In this document: positions 51,161 to 59,519 of the stretch, piece after piece | Layout: the number at the start of each line of letters is the position of its first letter | Numbering within the stretch: position 1 is the first letter of the stretch | Origin: Streptacidiphilus sp. P02-A3a | GTDB lineage: Bacteria > Actinomycetota > Actinomycetes > Streptomycetales > Streptomycetaceae | DNA length: 64,000 nucleotides | NCBI RefSeq assembly: GCF_014084105.1 | Contig: NZ_CP048289.1 | Coordinates: 1,435,922-1,499,921, forward strand | Direction: 5' to 3' | Program-made: the position numbers and the translations under genes | The notes under the pieces: model-generated | What the model was told of the DNA's origin: nothing | What the model saw: only the letters and a program-made list of their open reading frames with translations | The model's database searches: none

Positions 51161-51796
51161 GTGGCGAGGCAGCAGCGCGCGGAGGAGAGCCGACGCAAGC
51201 TCCTGATGGCGGCGGCTGAAGTCTTCGACGAGCGGGGCTTCGCGCTGGCCACGCTGACCGAGATCCACAACCGGGCCGGGCTGACCAAGGGTGCGCTGTA
51301 CTTCCATTTCTCCTCCAAGGAGGAGTTGGCCGCGGCTGTGGTCGCCGAGGAGGCCACCTGGTTCGGCGAGGTGGATGTCAGCGGACCGCCGATGCAGGCC
51401 GTGATCGACCTGTCGCACGGCTTCGCCAAGGCGCTGCTGCAGGATGTGCGGATCCGGGCGAGCACCCGACTGGTGCTGGAACACACCTACGTCGGACCTG
51501 ACGGTGAGTCACATCGCGCCTGGGCCAAGCGGTTGGCCGAGCTCATGGCCCAGGCGCAGCAAGCGGGGGACTTCCGACCGGAGTTGGACCCGACGCCGGT
51601 CTCCGAGCTGGTCGTCGGCTCCTTCCTCGGAGTCCAGACCCTTTCCCAGCTCTTCGCCAACCGGTCCGATCTGGAGGCCAGGGTCACCCTGATGTGGCAG
51701 GTCCTGCTGCCCGGCCTGGTTCCCGCCTCGCGGCTGGCGCGGTTCGCCCCCGGTGGCTCGCCCAAGGTGTGGGCGGTGGACCCGGAGGCGGACTAG
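51161..51796 (+). CDS. Gamma-butyrolactone receptor-like TetR regulator (ArpA/ScbR-type)
   Basis: A 211-residue TetR-family repressor. The N-terminal HTH (about 8-55) contains LLMAAAEVFDERGFALATLTEIHNRAGLTKGALYFHF-type sequence, which is the ArpA-group signature. The C-terminal ligand domain has FAKALLQDVRIRAS..LVLEH and a Trp in SHRAWAKRL that may correspond to the conserved pocket Trp. Such receptors repress until a butyrolactone binds. The GTG at 51161, behind GGAGGA, is chosen over an upstream ATG because it gives the standard receptor N terminus. An SDR gene follows on the same strand. Confidence 0.88.
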   Translation: MARQQRAEESRRKLLMAAAEVFDERGFALATLTEIHNRAGLTKGALYFHFSSKEELAAAVVAEEATWFGEVDVSGPPMQAVIDLSHGFAKALLQDVRIRASTRLVLEHTYVGPDGESHRAWAKRLAELMAQAQQAGDFRPELDPTPVSELVVGSFLGVQTLSQLFANRSDLEARVTLMWQVLLPGLVPASRLARFAPGGSPKVWAVDPEAD

Positions 51797-51909
51797 GCGG
51801 GTCGGCCGGCGGACTGCCGACCAACCGCCCCCAGTGGGCTCCCAGCAGCGGCTCCGTCCCGGGCGGCGGGCGGCGGCGTGCTGTCGGACGCCTCTTCCCA
51901 ACAGGGCCA

Positions 51910-52701
51910 ATGGCTGCTTTCCTTGCCGCCATGACATCCAGACCAGGCTTGTTGGACGGAAAGATCGCGCTGATCACCGGCGCAAGCAGCGGGATAGGCG
52001 CCGCGGCCGCGCGCCTGTTCGCGGCCGAGGGCGCGGCGGTGGTGCTGCTGGCCCGCCGCGAACGCCAACTGAAGGAGCTGGCGGAGGAGATCCGGGCGGC
52101 CGGACACGAGGCCGTGGCGGTGGCCGCCGACGTGACCCGGCCCGACGAGGTGGGGCGGGCGGTGGACACCGCCGTGCGGACCTACGGTCGGCTGGACGTC
52201 GCCTTCAACAACGCCGGGTACGGCATCGGGCGTACCCCCCTCCATCTGCTGGACGACTCCGTCTACGACGAGATCATGGACGTCAACGTGCGCGGCGTCT
52301 GGAACTGCCTGCGCAAGGAGATCCCGGCGATGCTCGCGGCCGGGGCGGGCGCGATCGTCAACACCAGTAGCGTCGGCGGCCTGGTGGCCACCCCGGTCGC
52401 CGCTCCCTACGTGACCGCCAAGCACGCGATCATCGGCCTCACCAAGGCGGCGGCGGCCGAGTACGGGGCCCAGGGGATCCGGGTCAACGCCATCGCCCCC
52501 GGCACCACCCGGACCGAGCTGATCGACGCCTGGTTCACCGCCAATCCGGAGGTCGAGCAGCAGTTGCACGCGGTCTCCATCCAACCGCGGACCGCGCTGC
52601 CGGTGGAGATCGCCCGGTCGGCGCTCTGGCTGTGCAGCGAGCAGTCCTCGTTCGTCACCGGCGCGGTGCTGGCGGTGGACGGGGGATTCACCACTCTGTG
52701 A
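51910..52701 (+). CDS. SDR oxidoreductase in butyrolactone locus
   Basis: A 263-residue classical short-chain dehydrogenase. The cofactor motif is TGASSGIG (about 22-29), followed by NNAGYG, catalytic Ser in NTSSVGG, YVTAK with Tyr and Lys, and the C-terminal PGTTRTEL. An Arg-rich segment after the second strand (RRERQL) favours NADPH. In several butyrolactone loci an SDR sets the C-6 carbonyl or hydroxyl of the signal (for example BarS1), and the position behind the receptor gene fits such a role. ATG 51910 has a weak AGGG; ATG 51931 is an alternative. The 3' end overlaps the next, opposite gene by 14 bp. Confidence 0.88.
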   Translation: MAAFLAAMTSRPGLLDGKIALITGASSGIGAAAARLFAAEGAAVVLLARRERQLKELAEEIRAAGHEAVAVAADVTRPDEVGRAVDTAVRTYGRLDVAFNNAGYGIGRTPLHLLDDSVYDEIMDVNVRGVWNCLRKEIPAMLAAGAGAIVNTSSVGGLVATPVAAPYVTAKHAIIGLTKAAAAEYGAQGIRVNAIAPGTTRTELIDAWFTANPEVEQQLHAVSIQPRTALPVEIARSALWLCSEQSSFVTGAVLAVDGGFTTL

Positions 52702-53383
52702 CGCCGACGGCCGTGTGCGGCGCCGCGGCCTCCTTGTCGCCCGGCGCGTCCCAGGCGGCCTCGACCCCGTGGTCGACCGGGCTGTCGGACTCCGGCTGAC
52801 CTCGGCCGCCGGTCGCGGCCAGACTCAGCAGCTGCCACAACTCCTCTATCTGACAGGGGAGTTCGGAGTCCAGTCGGAGGGTGGTCAGCGACTGCGTCCC
52901 CAGCACGGTGGTGAGCAGCAGTTGAACCACCGCTGCGGGCGAGTAGATCGGCAGGATCACCCGCGCCGACTGTGCCTGGGCGGCGAGTTGGACCATCCGC
53001 CCGGGGATCGGCCCGAGCGGCACGCCGCCGAAGCGCTCGTCCGGCGGCAGTTCCGCGGCCAGCCGCAGCGCCGCCCTGATCCGGACATCCGACCGCAGCT
53101 GCTCGGCCAGTCCGACGGTGAGCTGTTCCAGGGCGGCCAAGGGGGCCTGGCTGGTCCGGTCGGCCTTGGCGAGTAACGCGTTCCATGCCTGCTCGGCGTA
53201 GCTGAGCAGGGCGCGGGCCAGCTCCTCCTTGGAGCGGAAGTGGCCGTAGAGCGCCCCCTTGGACATTCCGGTGTGGGCCACCACGGCTTCCAACCGGGTC
53301 TGCGCGAAGCCGCGCGCGGCGAACTCCGCCGCCGCCGCGTCGAGCACCTGCTCACGCGTGCGCCGTGCCCGTTCCTGTTTCAT
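52688..53383 (-). CDS. Second ArpA-type TetR regulator (pseudo-receptor-like)
   Basis: A 231-residue TetR repressor of the butyrolactone-receptor group. The HTH is EQVLDAAAAEFAARGFAQT...VVAHTGMSKGALYGHFRSKEELA (about 10-55). The ligand domain follows the same pattern as the first receptor (LAEQLRSDVRIRAALRLA; VQLLLTTVLGTQSLT), and an acidic tail of about 40 residues is extra. Loci of this kind often encode a true receptor near the synthase and a pseudo-receptor that binds antibiotics or intermediates; which is which cannot be settled here. ATG with GAGGGAG. An ARE-like box lies 32 bp upstream. Confidence 0.85.
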   Translation of the reverse strand: MKQERARRTREQVLDAAAAEFAARGFAQTRLEAVVAHTGMSKGALYGHFRSKEELARALLSYAEQAWNALLAKADRTSQAPLAALEQLTVGLAEQLRSDVRIRAALRLAAELPPDERFGGVPLGPIPGRMVQLAAQAQSARVILPIYSPAAVVQLLLTTVLGTQSLTTLRLDSELPCQIEELWQLLSLAATGGRGQPESDSPVDHGVEAAWDAPGDKEAAAPHTAVGVTEW

Positions 53384-53414
53384 GCTGCCGCTCCCTCGGA
53401 TCACGCACCGGCAA

Positions 53415-53440
53415 GAACATACCAGGAAGTCTTTTTCATG
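53415..53440. promoter_or_regulatory. ARE-like half-box before second receptor gene
   Basis: AACATACC (53416-53423) followed after 8 bp by TTTTT keeps the left arm and the T-run of ARE boxes but has lost the GG of the right arm. It lies just upstream of the second receptor start, where repression would be effective. Confidence 0.5.
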
Positions 53441-53505
53441 GCACCGAGATCGCGGATTCGGCGACTTCTGGTACCGCATGGTCTATAGATGCCACAAGGG
53501 GGTTG

Positions 53506-53531
53506 AAACATACCTCCGTCGCGGTATTGTT
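53506..53531. promoter_or_regulatory. ARE-like box between second receptor and MFS gene
   Basis: AACATACC at 53507-53514, N8, then GGTATTGTT at 53523-53531, the most symmetric of the three ARE-like boxes in the locus (ATACC-N8-GGTAT). It sits in the 357-bp divergent gap, 123 bp from the second receptor gene and 210 bp before the MFS gene. Apart from the two boxes the gap shows only GC-rich sequence without a credible gene. Confidence 0.7.
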
Positions 53532-53740
53532 GCGCCATCTCTCCACACCCCCTCGCCACTGAGGAGACCCGTGGCCATGCCCGTCGCCCCCGCCCGGTCC
53601 GCCGTCGCAGCCCGCTCCGGTGGCCTGCTCCGAGCGTCCGCGGGACAGGGCCGGGCCGGGGGGAGAGGCCGCCGAACAGCGTCCGCGCGGAGCCTGCCGT
53701 GCGGCGTCCAACTCCCGGGAAGGCAGCGGAGTTCAGTGTC

Positions 53741-54991
53741 ATGACCGAAGCTCAGACACCCGTACGCGTAGCCGAGCCGCGCCTGCGGCAGACCGGGATC
53801 GGGATCAACTACCTGGGATTCACCGGGTCGATGGGCCTCGCCGCGCTCGGCGACGCCTCCTGGTACATCGCGCTCACCTGGACCCTCGCCCGCAACGTCA
53901 GCCCGGCGGTGGAGGGTTCCCTGCTCGCGCTGGCCTCGCTGCCGCGGATGGTGGCGCTGCTCGGTGGCGGCCTGCTGGCCGCCCGGCGGGGGCCGCGCCG
54001 GGTGATGGTGGTCTCCGACCTGCTGCGCTGTCTGGTGATGCTGGCGGCGGCGGGCATGATCACGCTGACCTCGCCCTCGGTACCGCTGCTGTTCGTCGCG
54101 GCCGTGCTGGTGGCCCTGCTCAGCGCCTTCTTCATCCCGGCCTCCGGCGCGGTCAAACCGCTGCTGCTGGACGATCAGGACCAGGTGCGCGGCAACGCGC
54201 TGTACATCCTCGGCCTGCGCGGGGGGCAGGCCGTGGGCGGACCCCTCGGCGCCTGGCTGATGGGTGTCGGCGGAGTCGCCCTGGTGGCCCTGGTGGACGC
54301 CGTCGGCTACGCCTGCTCCGCCGCCGCGTCCTGGCGGGTCCGCTACCGGCGGCAGCCCCCGTCCGTGGCCGTGACCGAACGCCCGCGATTCGGGGCGCAG
54401 TTGGCACAGGGCCTGTGCTATCTGCGGTTCGAGCGCGGGGTGCTGCTGGCGGTGCTGCTGATCGCGCTGACCGAGGTGGCCTGCGCGGCGCCGGTGAACC
54501 TCGGACTGGTGCTGCTGTCGCACCGACTGCACTCCGGCGCGGGCGGCGCGGGGCTGCTGCTCACCGCGTACACGCTGGGCGCGGTCGCCAGCTCCGGTCT
54601 GGCCCTGGCGCTGCCACCGCTGCGGCGCGGCGGTCCGGCGCTGATCATCGACACCGCGGTGGCCGGTGGCTGCCTGCTCGGCGCGGGACTGCTGCACTCG
54701 CTCGGCCCGGTGCTGGCGCTGTACGCGGTACTCGGGCTGGTCACCGGGCAGTCGGGGGTGATCCTGGTGTCGCTGACCCAGCGACTGACCCCGGGTGCGT
54801 TCCGGGCCCGGGTGATGACCGTGCTGTCGCTGGTCGTCTACGCCTCCGCGCCACTGGCCAACCTGCTCTTCGGCCTGCTGGCCGCGGCCCTCGGCCTGCC
54901 CGGGACGATGGCGGTCTTCGGCTGCCTGGCCTTCGCCGCCACCGTGATCGTCGCGGTCACCCCACGCCTCCGCGCCACCCGCCTGGGCTGA
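53741..54991 (+). CDS. MFS exporter of butyrolactone locus
   Basis: A 416-residue major facilitator with 12 predicted helices. The N-terminal GINYLGFTGSMGLAALGDASWYIALTWTLA and the motif LLAARRGPRRVMVVSDLLR (loop 2-3) place it near the DHA3-type drug/siderophore exporters (MFS_3). The gene is divergent from the second butyrolactone receptor-like gene and has an ARE-like box upstream, so it may export the signal or a compound under its control. The ATG is chosen from the GGAG about 10 bp upstream; longer frames lack support. Confidence 0.85.
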   Translation: MTEAQTPVRVAEPRLRQTGIGINYLGFTGSMGLAALGDASWYIALTWTLARNVSPAVEGSLLALASLPRMVALLGGGLLAARRGPRRVMVVSDLLRCLVMLAAAGMITLTSPSVPLLFVAAVLVALLSAFFIPASGAVKPLLLDDQDQVRGNALYILGLRGGQAVGGPLGAWLMGVGGVALVALVDAVGYACSAAASWRVRYRRQPPSVAVTERPRFGAQLAQGLCYLRFERGVLLAVLLIALTEVACAAPVNLGLVLLSHRLHSGAGGAGLLLTAYTLGAVASSGLALALPPLRRGGPALIIDTAVAGGCLLGAGLLHSLGPVLALYAVLGLVTGQSGVILVSLTQRLTPGAFRARVMTVLSLVVYASAPLANLLFGLLAAALGLPGTMAVFGCLAFAATVIVAVTPRLRATRLG

Positions 54992-55071
54992 CCAGCCGGA
55001 CGGCCGGGCCGCCCCTGGCCGTCCCCACCGGAGGGCCCTGCGCCCAGTCGGCCCGGCAGGACGAAAACAGT

Positions 55072-55103
55072 CCGGGCCCCCTCCCAGAAGGAAGGGGGCC
55101 CGG
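55072..55103 (-). terminator. Terminator of second tRNA-Lys
   Basis: On the minus strand CCGGGCCCCCTTCC pairs with GGGAGGGGGCCCGG around TTCT, followed by ACTGTTTTC. It is the counterpart of the hairpin behind the first tRNA-Lys, but its sequence differs outside the GGGCC/GGCCC core. Confidence 0.8.
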
Positions 55104-55122
55104 ACCGAACTACCATCTGCTG

Positions 55123-55196
55123 TGCGCCGCCAGGGACTCGAACCCCGGACCCGCTGATTAAGAGTCAGCTGCTCTAACCAACTGAGCTAGCGGCGC
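55123..55196 (-). tRNA. tRNA-Lys (CTT), second copy
   Basis: The 74-nt sequence on the minus strand is identical over its whole length to the tRNA-Lys at 33.8 kb, with anticodon CTT, the same acceptor GCGCCGC/GCGGCGC and discriminator A. Together they form a perfect inverted repeat 21.3 kb apart. Confidence 0.97.
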
Positions 55197-55251
55197 TTGC
55201 TGACGTGCAGAACACTACATGACGAAGCGGCCGGATGCCGAATCGGTTGAC

Positions 55252-55854
55252 CTAGGCCCAGGGCAGGTCCGCGTCCAGCAGTCGGAGGTGGTCCGCGGCC
55301 GGCGGGAGCGGGGCTGTCCGCTGGGTGGGGCGGGGAACGGTGCCGGTCGGGGACGGGCTGTGGCCGCGGGCCGCGCGGACGCAGGCCCAGAGCAGCACGG
55401 AGGCGCCGGGGAGCCACGGCTGGCGGGAGTCCGGGGCCACGATCCAGCGGTTGGGGCCCTCGGGGGCGTCCACCATGCGCCGGACCGGCGGCACGGTGAT
55501 CGCGTCGCCCCGGCCGTGGCAGAGCAGCGGCGGCACCTCGCGGGCCCACTCCTCCCACACCAGCAGGGTGCGCAGCCGGGCGGCGGTACCGGTCTCGGTG
55601 AAGACCAGGATCCGCCCCCGGTGGGTGGCGACCGGACCGCAGCCGGGGCCCGACTCCCACAGCTCGTCGAGCACCTGCTTGCCGAACAGGCCCGGCAGGT
55701 TCACGACATCGAAGGCGCGTCCGCAGGGCAGCACCGTGGGCGCCCAGGGCTGCGACTCCCACAGGGCGCGCATGCTGCGCGGATACTCGCTCGCGGAGGC
55801 CAGCCAGGCTTCCCCGGCGACGGTGACGTACTCGATCGACTGATGCGTCCACAT
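55252..55854 (-). CDS. Primase/polymerase-like protein (N-terminal domain only)
   Basis: A 200-residue protein resembling the Streptomyces proteins annotated as bifunctional DNA primase/polymerase: WLASASEYPRSMRALWESQPWAPTVLPCGRAFDVVNLP near the start (15-51), GPVATHRGRILVF, and ITVPPVRRMVDAPEGPNRWIVAP later. Classical prim-pol metal motifs are not obvious in it, and many streptomycetes encode several such short copies of unknown role. A Pro/Thr-rich tail ends the protein. The ATG follows AGAGGGG. It lies right next to tRNA-Lys, where integrated elements often leave such genes, but no integrase is present. Confidence 0.7.
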   Translation of the reverse strand: MWTHQSIEYVTVAGEAWLASASEYPRSMRALWESQPWAPTVLPCGRAFDVVNLPGLFGKQVLDELWESGPGCGPVATHRGRILVFTETGTAARLRTLLVWEEWAREVPPLLCHGRGDAITVPPVRRMVDAPEGPNRWIVAPDSRQPWLPGASVLLWACVRAARGHSPSPTGTVPRPTQRTAPLPPAADHLRLLDADLPWA

Positions 55855-55975
55855 GTCCACCCCTCTACAGCTACCGGCGGTAGCGGGGACCGAGGGTGGG
55901 AAATAGGGAACGGCTGACACGTCCGGAGCGGCGGCGTATCCTCCGCAGGCATATGCCAGAAATGCCTTGCGCTGG

Positions 55976-56326
55976 TCAGACGTGCCGCTGCTGCCGCAGC
56001 AGGCCCTGGCCGTGCTCGACCATCTTGGCCGCGTAGTCCGGCGTCCAGTCCGCGCGGGCCGCGATCTCCTCGAAGGTGAGGCTGTCGAAGTGCCTGGTGT
56101 CGGCGAGCTCCGCGGCGGCGATGGCCTGGTACTCGGCCGCCCGCTCGGCGGCGGCGCGGAAGGCCACGGCCAGTTCGGTGGAGCGGCGCAGCAGTTCGCG
56201 GGGGTCGTCGATCGACTCCAGGTCGAAGAAGTGCTCCTCCTCCGGCTCCGTCGGGCCGGGCTCGAAGAGCAGCGGGGCGGGCCGAAGCCTCCGCTGCGGC
56301 AAGCGGTCGGCGGGGGAGTCGGACAT
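55976..56326 (-). CDS. Small HTH-like hypothetical protein
   Basis: A 116-residue protein. An acidic patch (EPGPTEPEEEHFFDLESIDD, about 23-42) is followed by helices: RELLRRSTELAVAFRAAAERAAEYQAIAAAELA and a helix-turn-helix-like end, FEEIAARADWTPDYAAKMVEHG (about 85-106). The last part resembles the sigma-factor region 4/phage-type HTH of small actinobacterial regulators, so DNA binding is plausible. Strong Shine-Dalgarno GGAGGT 7 bp before the ATG. A perfect palindrome lies upstream. I do not recognise a named family. Confidence 0.7.
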   Translation of the reverse strand: MSDSPADRLPQRRLRPAPLLFEPGPTEPEEEHFFDLESIDDPRELLRRSTELAVAFRAAAERAAEYQAIAAAELADTRHFDSLTFEEIAARADWTPDYAAKMVEHGQGLLRQQRHV

Positions 56327-56451
56327 CTGAGCACCTCCATGCGTGTCGCGAGTCAGGGGCGATGAGTGGAGCCCGGGCGGCCCGCGCGCCGGGCGCACCC
56401 GGCGGACCAGCCACATTCCATTGTCGGGGCAGGCCGCCAGGTACGGAACAG

Positions 56452-56465
56452 GGCAGCATGCTGCC
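56452..56465. promoter_or_regulatory. Palindrome upstream of small HTH-like gene
   Basis: GGCAGCATGCTGCC, a perfect 14-bp palindrome, lies about 125 bp before the small HTH-like gene in the 206-bp gap behind the helicase gene. Its place suits autoregulation by that protein; no other signal is seen in the gap. Confidence 0.4.
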
Positions 56466-56532
56466 GGTATTCCCGAGCCCGGGCAATGAGAGCGCGCGGC
56501 CCGCGTGCGCGCCCCGCTCGCGCGGGCGACCG

Positions 56533-57933
56533 CTAGCTGCTCGCCCGGCGTGCGGAGGCCCGGCGTGCGGAGGCCCGGTGTGCGGAGGCCCGGTGTTCGG
56601 CGAGGTGGGCGAGTACCGCGTGGTTGGCCTCCCAGCCGTCCGGGAACTTCACCGTCACTCCGAGTTGCAGCGGTTCGGTCGACGGATGTTCGTCCAGCAG
56701 TTCGGTGATCCCGGCCCGGGCGACCACGATACAGGCGTGCCGGTGCCGGGAGGCGAGCACGCACAGGCGTCCGGTCTCCAGGTGGAACGCGGTCGCGTCC
56801 GGACGTCCGGAGAGCGGGTGCAGCACCACGGTGACGTCGTACTCCCGCCCCTGCAGCCGGTTCGCGGTGTCCACGGTCACCCCCTCGGCCCCGCCCACCG
56901 GCACGCCGAGGCCGGTCAGCGCGGTGCGGACGGCGGCGGCCTGGTCGCGGTGCGCCGTGCCGACGGCGATCCGGTCGGCGGTCAGCGCGCTCTCGCCCCG
57001 CTCGGAGGTGCAGCTGCCGCGCCGGTCCAGCAGTCGCCGGACGACCTGGGCGACCGCCCGCACCGCCTCGGGGTCGGTGCGCACGGTGTGCCTGGCCGGG
57101 AGCTCCAGCAGTCCCCAGCCGGACTCGGCGGCGATGTCGATCACCCGGTCGACGGCCGTGCCGTCCCCGGCGGAGCCCAGCCGCAGCAGCCGGTCGCCCG
57201 GGCCGGTCCCGGCGCGGAACGGCGCGTACGGGTAGAAGGCGGCGGAGATCAGCGGCGCGGCGGAGGCCGGCAGCCGCCAGGAGACCGGCAGCCGGTGCGG
57301 CACGATCCGCGGGTTGTGCGCGAGCAGCGTCACCACGGCGCTGCTGGACGGGTCGTAGCTGAGCCCCGCCCACTGCTCGGTGCCCACGATGCTGAACGGG
57401 TCGAGCTGCCCGGGATCGCCGACGAACAACGCCCGCTCGAACAGTCGGGCGACGGCGAGCAGCGCGTCCGAGCGCATCTGGTACGCCTCGTCCACGATGG
57501 CGTGCCGCCACGGCTCGACCCCCTTGACCCACTGCCACTTGGCGGCGGTGGACACCACCACCGACTGCCCGAGCAGGTCGGCGACCTTGGCCGAGGGGAG
57601 CACGTTGGGGTGCCGCAGCGCGGTCGGATCCGGCGCCGCGTCGCTGCCGTGCAGCCGTCCGACGGTGAGCTCGGGATCGGCTGTGGCCAGCCGGTCCACC
57701 AGGTCGTCCACCTGGCTGTTGGTCTGCGCGACGATCATCAGCCGCTCACCGGCGCCGACCAGCTCCCGGGCGGCGCGGACCACCAGCGTGGACTTGCCCG
57801 CCCCGGGCGGCGAGTCCACCACCGTGCCGCGCTCACGGCCGCGCAGGGTGGCCTCCAGGATCGCGGTGACGGCCCGATCGGCCTCGGCACCCGGCCCGCC
57901 GGGCGGGGACGGGACGGGGGACAGCGGGGTCAA
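56533..57933 (-). CDS. SF1 helicase (Upf1/Dna2-like AAA domain)
   Basis: A 466-residue superfamily 1 helicase. Walker A is PPGAGKST (42-49), motif Ia VAQTNSQVDDLV, motif II VDEAYQ (about 144-149), motif III FVGDPGQLDPF, motif IV-V region GTAHRDQAAAV and VDTANRLQGREYDVTVV, and motif VI SRHRHACIVV. The order matches the Upf1/Dna2 (AAA_11/AAA_12) branch, and the protein lacks UvrD-type 1B/2B insertions. It is the last gene of a three-gene operon with a RecB-type Fe-S nuclease and an unknown protein. The ATG overlaps the upstream stop (ATGA). The C terminus ends in four Ala-Arg-rich repeats. Confidence 0.85.
   Translation of the reverse strand: MTPLSPVPSPPGGPGAEADRAVTAILEATLRGRERGTVVDSPPGAGKSTLVVRAARELVGAGERLMIVAQTNSQVDDLVDRLATADPELTVGRLHGSDAAPDPTALRHPNVLPSAKVADLLGQSVVVSTAAKWQWVKGVEPWRHAIVDEAYQMRSDALLAVARLFERALFVGDPGQLDPFSIVGTEQWAGLSYDPSSSAVVTLLAHNPRIVPHRLPVSWRLPASAAPLISAAFYPYAPFRAGTGPGDRLLRLGSAGDGTAVDRVIDIAAESGWGLLELPARHTVRTDPEAVRAVAQVVRRLLDRRGSCTSERGESALTADRIAVGTAHRDQAAAVRTALTGLGVPVGGAEGVTVDTANRLQGREYDVTVVLHPLSGRPDATAFHLETGRLCVLASRHRHACIVVARAGITELLDEHPSTEPLQLGVTVKFPDGWEANHAVLAHLAEHRASAHRASARRASARRASS
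56543..56602. repeat. 15-bp tandem repeat at helicase C terminus
   Basis: Four 15-bp units (GCCCGGCGTGCGGAG, the first two identical) encode the RASAR-type end of the helicase. The repeat keeps the reading frame, so it lengthens a basic tail rather than breaking the gene. Confidence 0.85.
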
Positions 57934-59519
57934 CGATCGGTCCCTTCCTCGTACGGGTTCGCGGACGGGTCCGCCGGGGTGGGCGTCGCGGACGCGCGCG
58001 GCTCCGGGGGGCCGCCGTGGGTCCAGGGCGTGTCCTCGGGCTCCGGCAGCGGCGCGGACTGGCGGGCCGTCAACTCGAACAGCGTGAAGCAGACCTGCTC
58101 GCCGACCTCGGGAACGCTCCCGGGCGCGGGCTCCTTCCGCCGCCCCATGCCGCTCAGCAGCCGCACCGTGACCCTGCCCCGGTGCGCGCCGACGTCCACC
58201 AGCTCCGCCCGCTGGCTGGCCGGGCCGCCCGCGCGGTGCAGTTCCGTGCCCGGTTCGGCATGCGGCCGGTCGGCGGTGCGGACCGTCACCAGCGGCCTCG
58301 GCCTGGGCGTCTTCCCACTGGTGTCATAGGCGAGTTCGACCTCGGTGACCACCCCCGCCAGCGCCTCCCCGGCCAGCCGGTGCTCGGCCATGGCGAGCGG
58401 GTCGTCCAGCGCCTCCTGCACCCCCACCGTGGTCTGCTCGCGCTCGCGCTGCGCCAGCTTGCGGGCGGCGGTGACCGCGTCGTCCCGGACCGGCTGCGGC
58501 GGCTCGCCCGCCGCCAGCCGGTCCCGGTGCGCGGTGTAGGACCAGCGGTCACTGGTCCAGCGCTCGGCGAGGTGGGCCGCCGGAGGCAGTCGCCGCAGCA
58601 GCTCCAGGCCGTGCCACAGCTGCTCCCAGACCGGCGTCAGCACGGCTTCGAGCAGGGCGTCGATGTCGTGTTCGCGGGCCGGCAGCTGTTCCCGGCCCGG
58701 TTCGGCCAGTTGCCGGGCCGCGTCGTAGCGGGCGATCGCCGGGGCCAGCAGGCCGCTGTCGAACTGCGGGTCGGTGGTCGGACCGGCCGGTGGGCAGCGC
58801 AGCTGGCCCCGCTCGTCGCGTTCGGTCTCGGCGCGCAGCGCGGCCTCGGCGCCGGACAGCCCGGCGGGCGGGTCGATCCAGGCCAGCAGTGCGCCGAGGT
58901 GCTGGTCCTCCAGCGTGCTCTGCCCGGTCGCCCAGTGGCGCCCGAGCAGGTCGGTCATCGCCAGCAGCAGCGAGGAGCCGGGCACCTGGGAGCGGTCCCG
59001 GACGTGCGTCAGCCAGCGTCCGAGCAGCGGGACCCGCGCGGGCGCCGGGTAGGGGCCCGGATCCGGGTCCTCCGCCGTGCGCCGGAACCGGGTGGAGCGG
59101 CCGAGCAGCCCCAGCAGTTCCACTCCGCCCCGGTTGGGCACGATCAGCTGCGGGGCGTCCAGGCAGAGCTCCCGGCTGGTCTCCGTCTTCTCGCCGGTCT
59201 CGGCGTCCTTGGTCTCCCTGGTCAGCACCTCGACCGCGTCGCCGAAGGACTCCAGATAGGGCAGCAGCTCGTCGGCGAGGTCGGCCAGGAAGGCGAAACG
59301 CCGTTCCCGGTCCAGCGGCTGCGGGACGGTCAGCAGCCTCGGCCGCTCCCGGTCGCGGCCGAGCAGCACCGCCAGCGGGGCGCCGGTCTCACCGGCCGCG
59401 GCCAGTGGCACCACCAGCATCGGACGCTCGGCGAGATGCCGGTGCCGGACGGTGGCCAGCGGCTCGGCGTGGCCGCTGCGCACGGCCTCCAACCGGGCCA
59501 GGGTGGTCAGCAGGCTCAT
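57930..59519 (-). CDS. 529-residue protein of unknown function, nuclease-helicase operon
   Basis: I recognise no domain. The N-terminal third is mixed alpha/beta with ERPMLVVPLAAAGETGAPLAVLLGRDRERPRL and a strongly acidic EVLTRETKDAETGEKTE loop. The middle third is helical and charged (DALLEAVLTPVWEQLWHGLELLRRLPPAAHLAERW). The last third has beta-rich VVTEVELAYDTSGKTPRPRPLVTVRTADRP and a Pro-rich tail. No nuclease, ATPase or membrane motif is visible. Both ends overlap its partners by 4 bp (ATGA): the nuclease gene before it and the helicase gene after it. A structural or DNA-binding subunit joining the two is the natural hypothesis. Confidence 0.65.
   Translation of the reverse strand: MSLLTTLARLEAVRSGHAEPLATVRHRHLAERPMLVVPLAAAGETGAPLAVLLGRDRERPRLLTVPQPLDRERRFAFLADLADELLPYLESFGDAVEVLTRETKDAETGEKTETSRELCLDAPQLIVPNRGGVELLGLLGRSTRFRRTAEDPDPGPYPAPARVPLLGRWLTHVRDRSQVPGSSLLLAMTDLLGRHWATGQSTLEDQHLGALLAWIDPPAGLSGAEAALRAETERDERGQLRCPPAGPTTDPQFDSGLLAPAIARYDAARQLAEPGREQLPAREHDIDALLEAVLTPVWEQLWHGLELLRRLPPAAHLAERWTSDRWSYTAHRDRLAAGEPPQPVRDDAVTAARKLAQREREQTTVGVQEALDDPLAMAEHRLAGEALAGVVTEVELAYDTSGKTPRPRPLVTVRTADRPHAEPGTELHRAGGPASQRAELVDVGAHRGRVTVRLLSGMGRRKEPAPGSVPEVGEQVCFTLFELTARQSAPLPEPEDTPWTHGGPPEPRASATPTPADPSANPYEEGTDR

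Noticed and set aside
53540-53740. Possible small gene between second receptor and MFS gene
   Set aside because: Arg/Gly/Ala-rich frames without ribosome site or domain; treated as the MFS leader.
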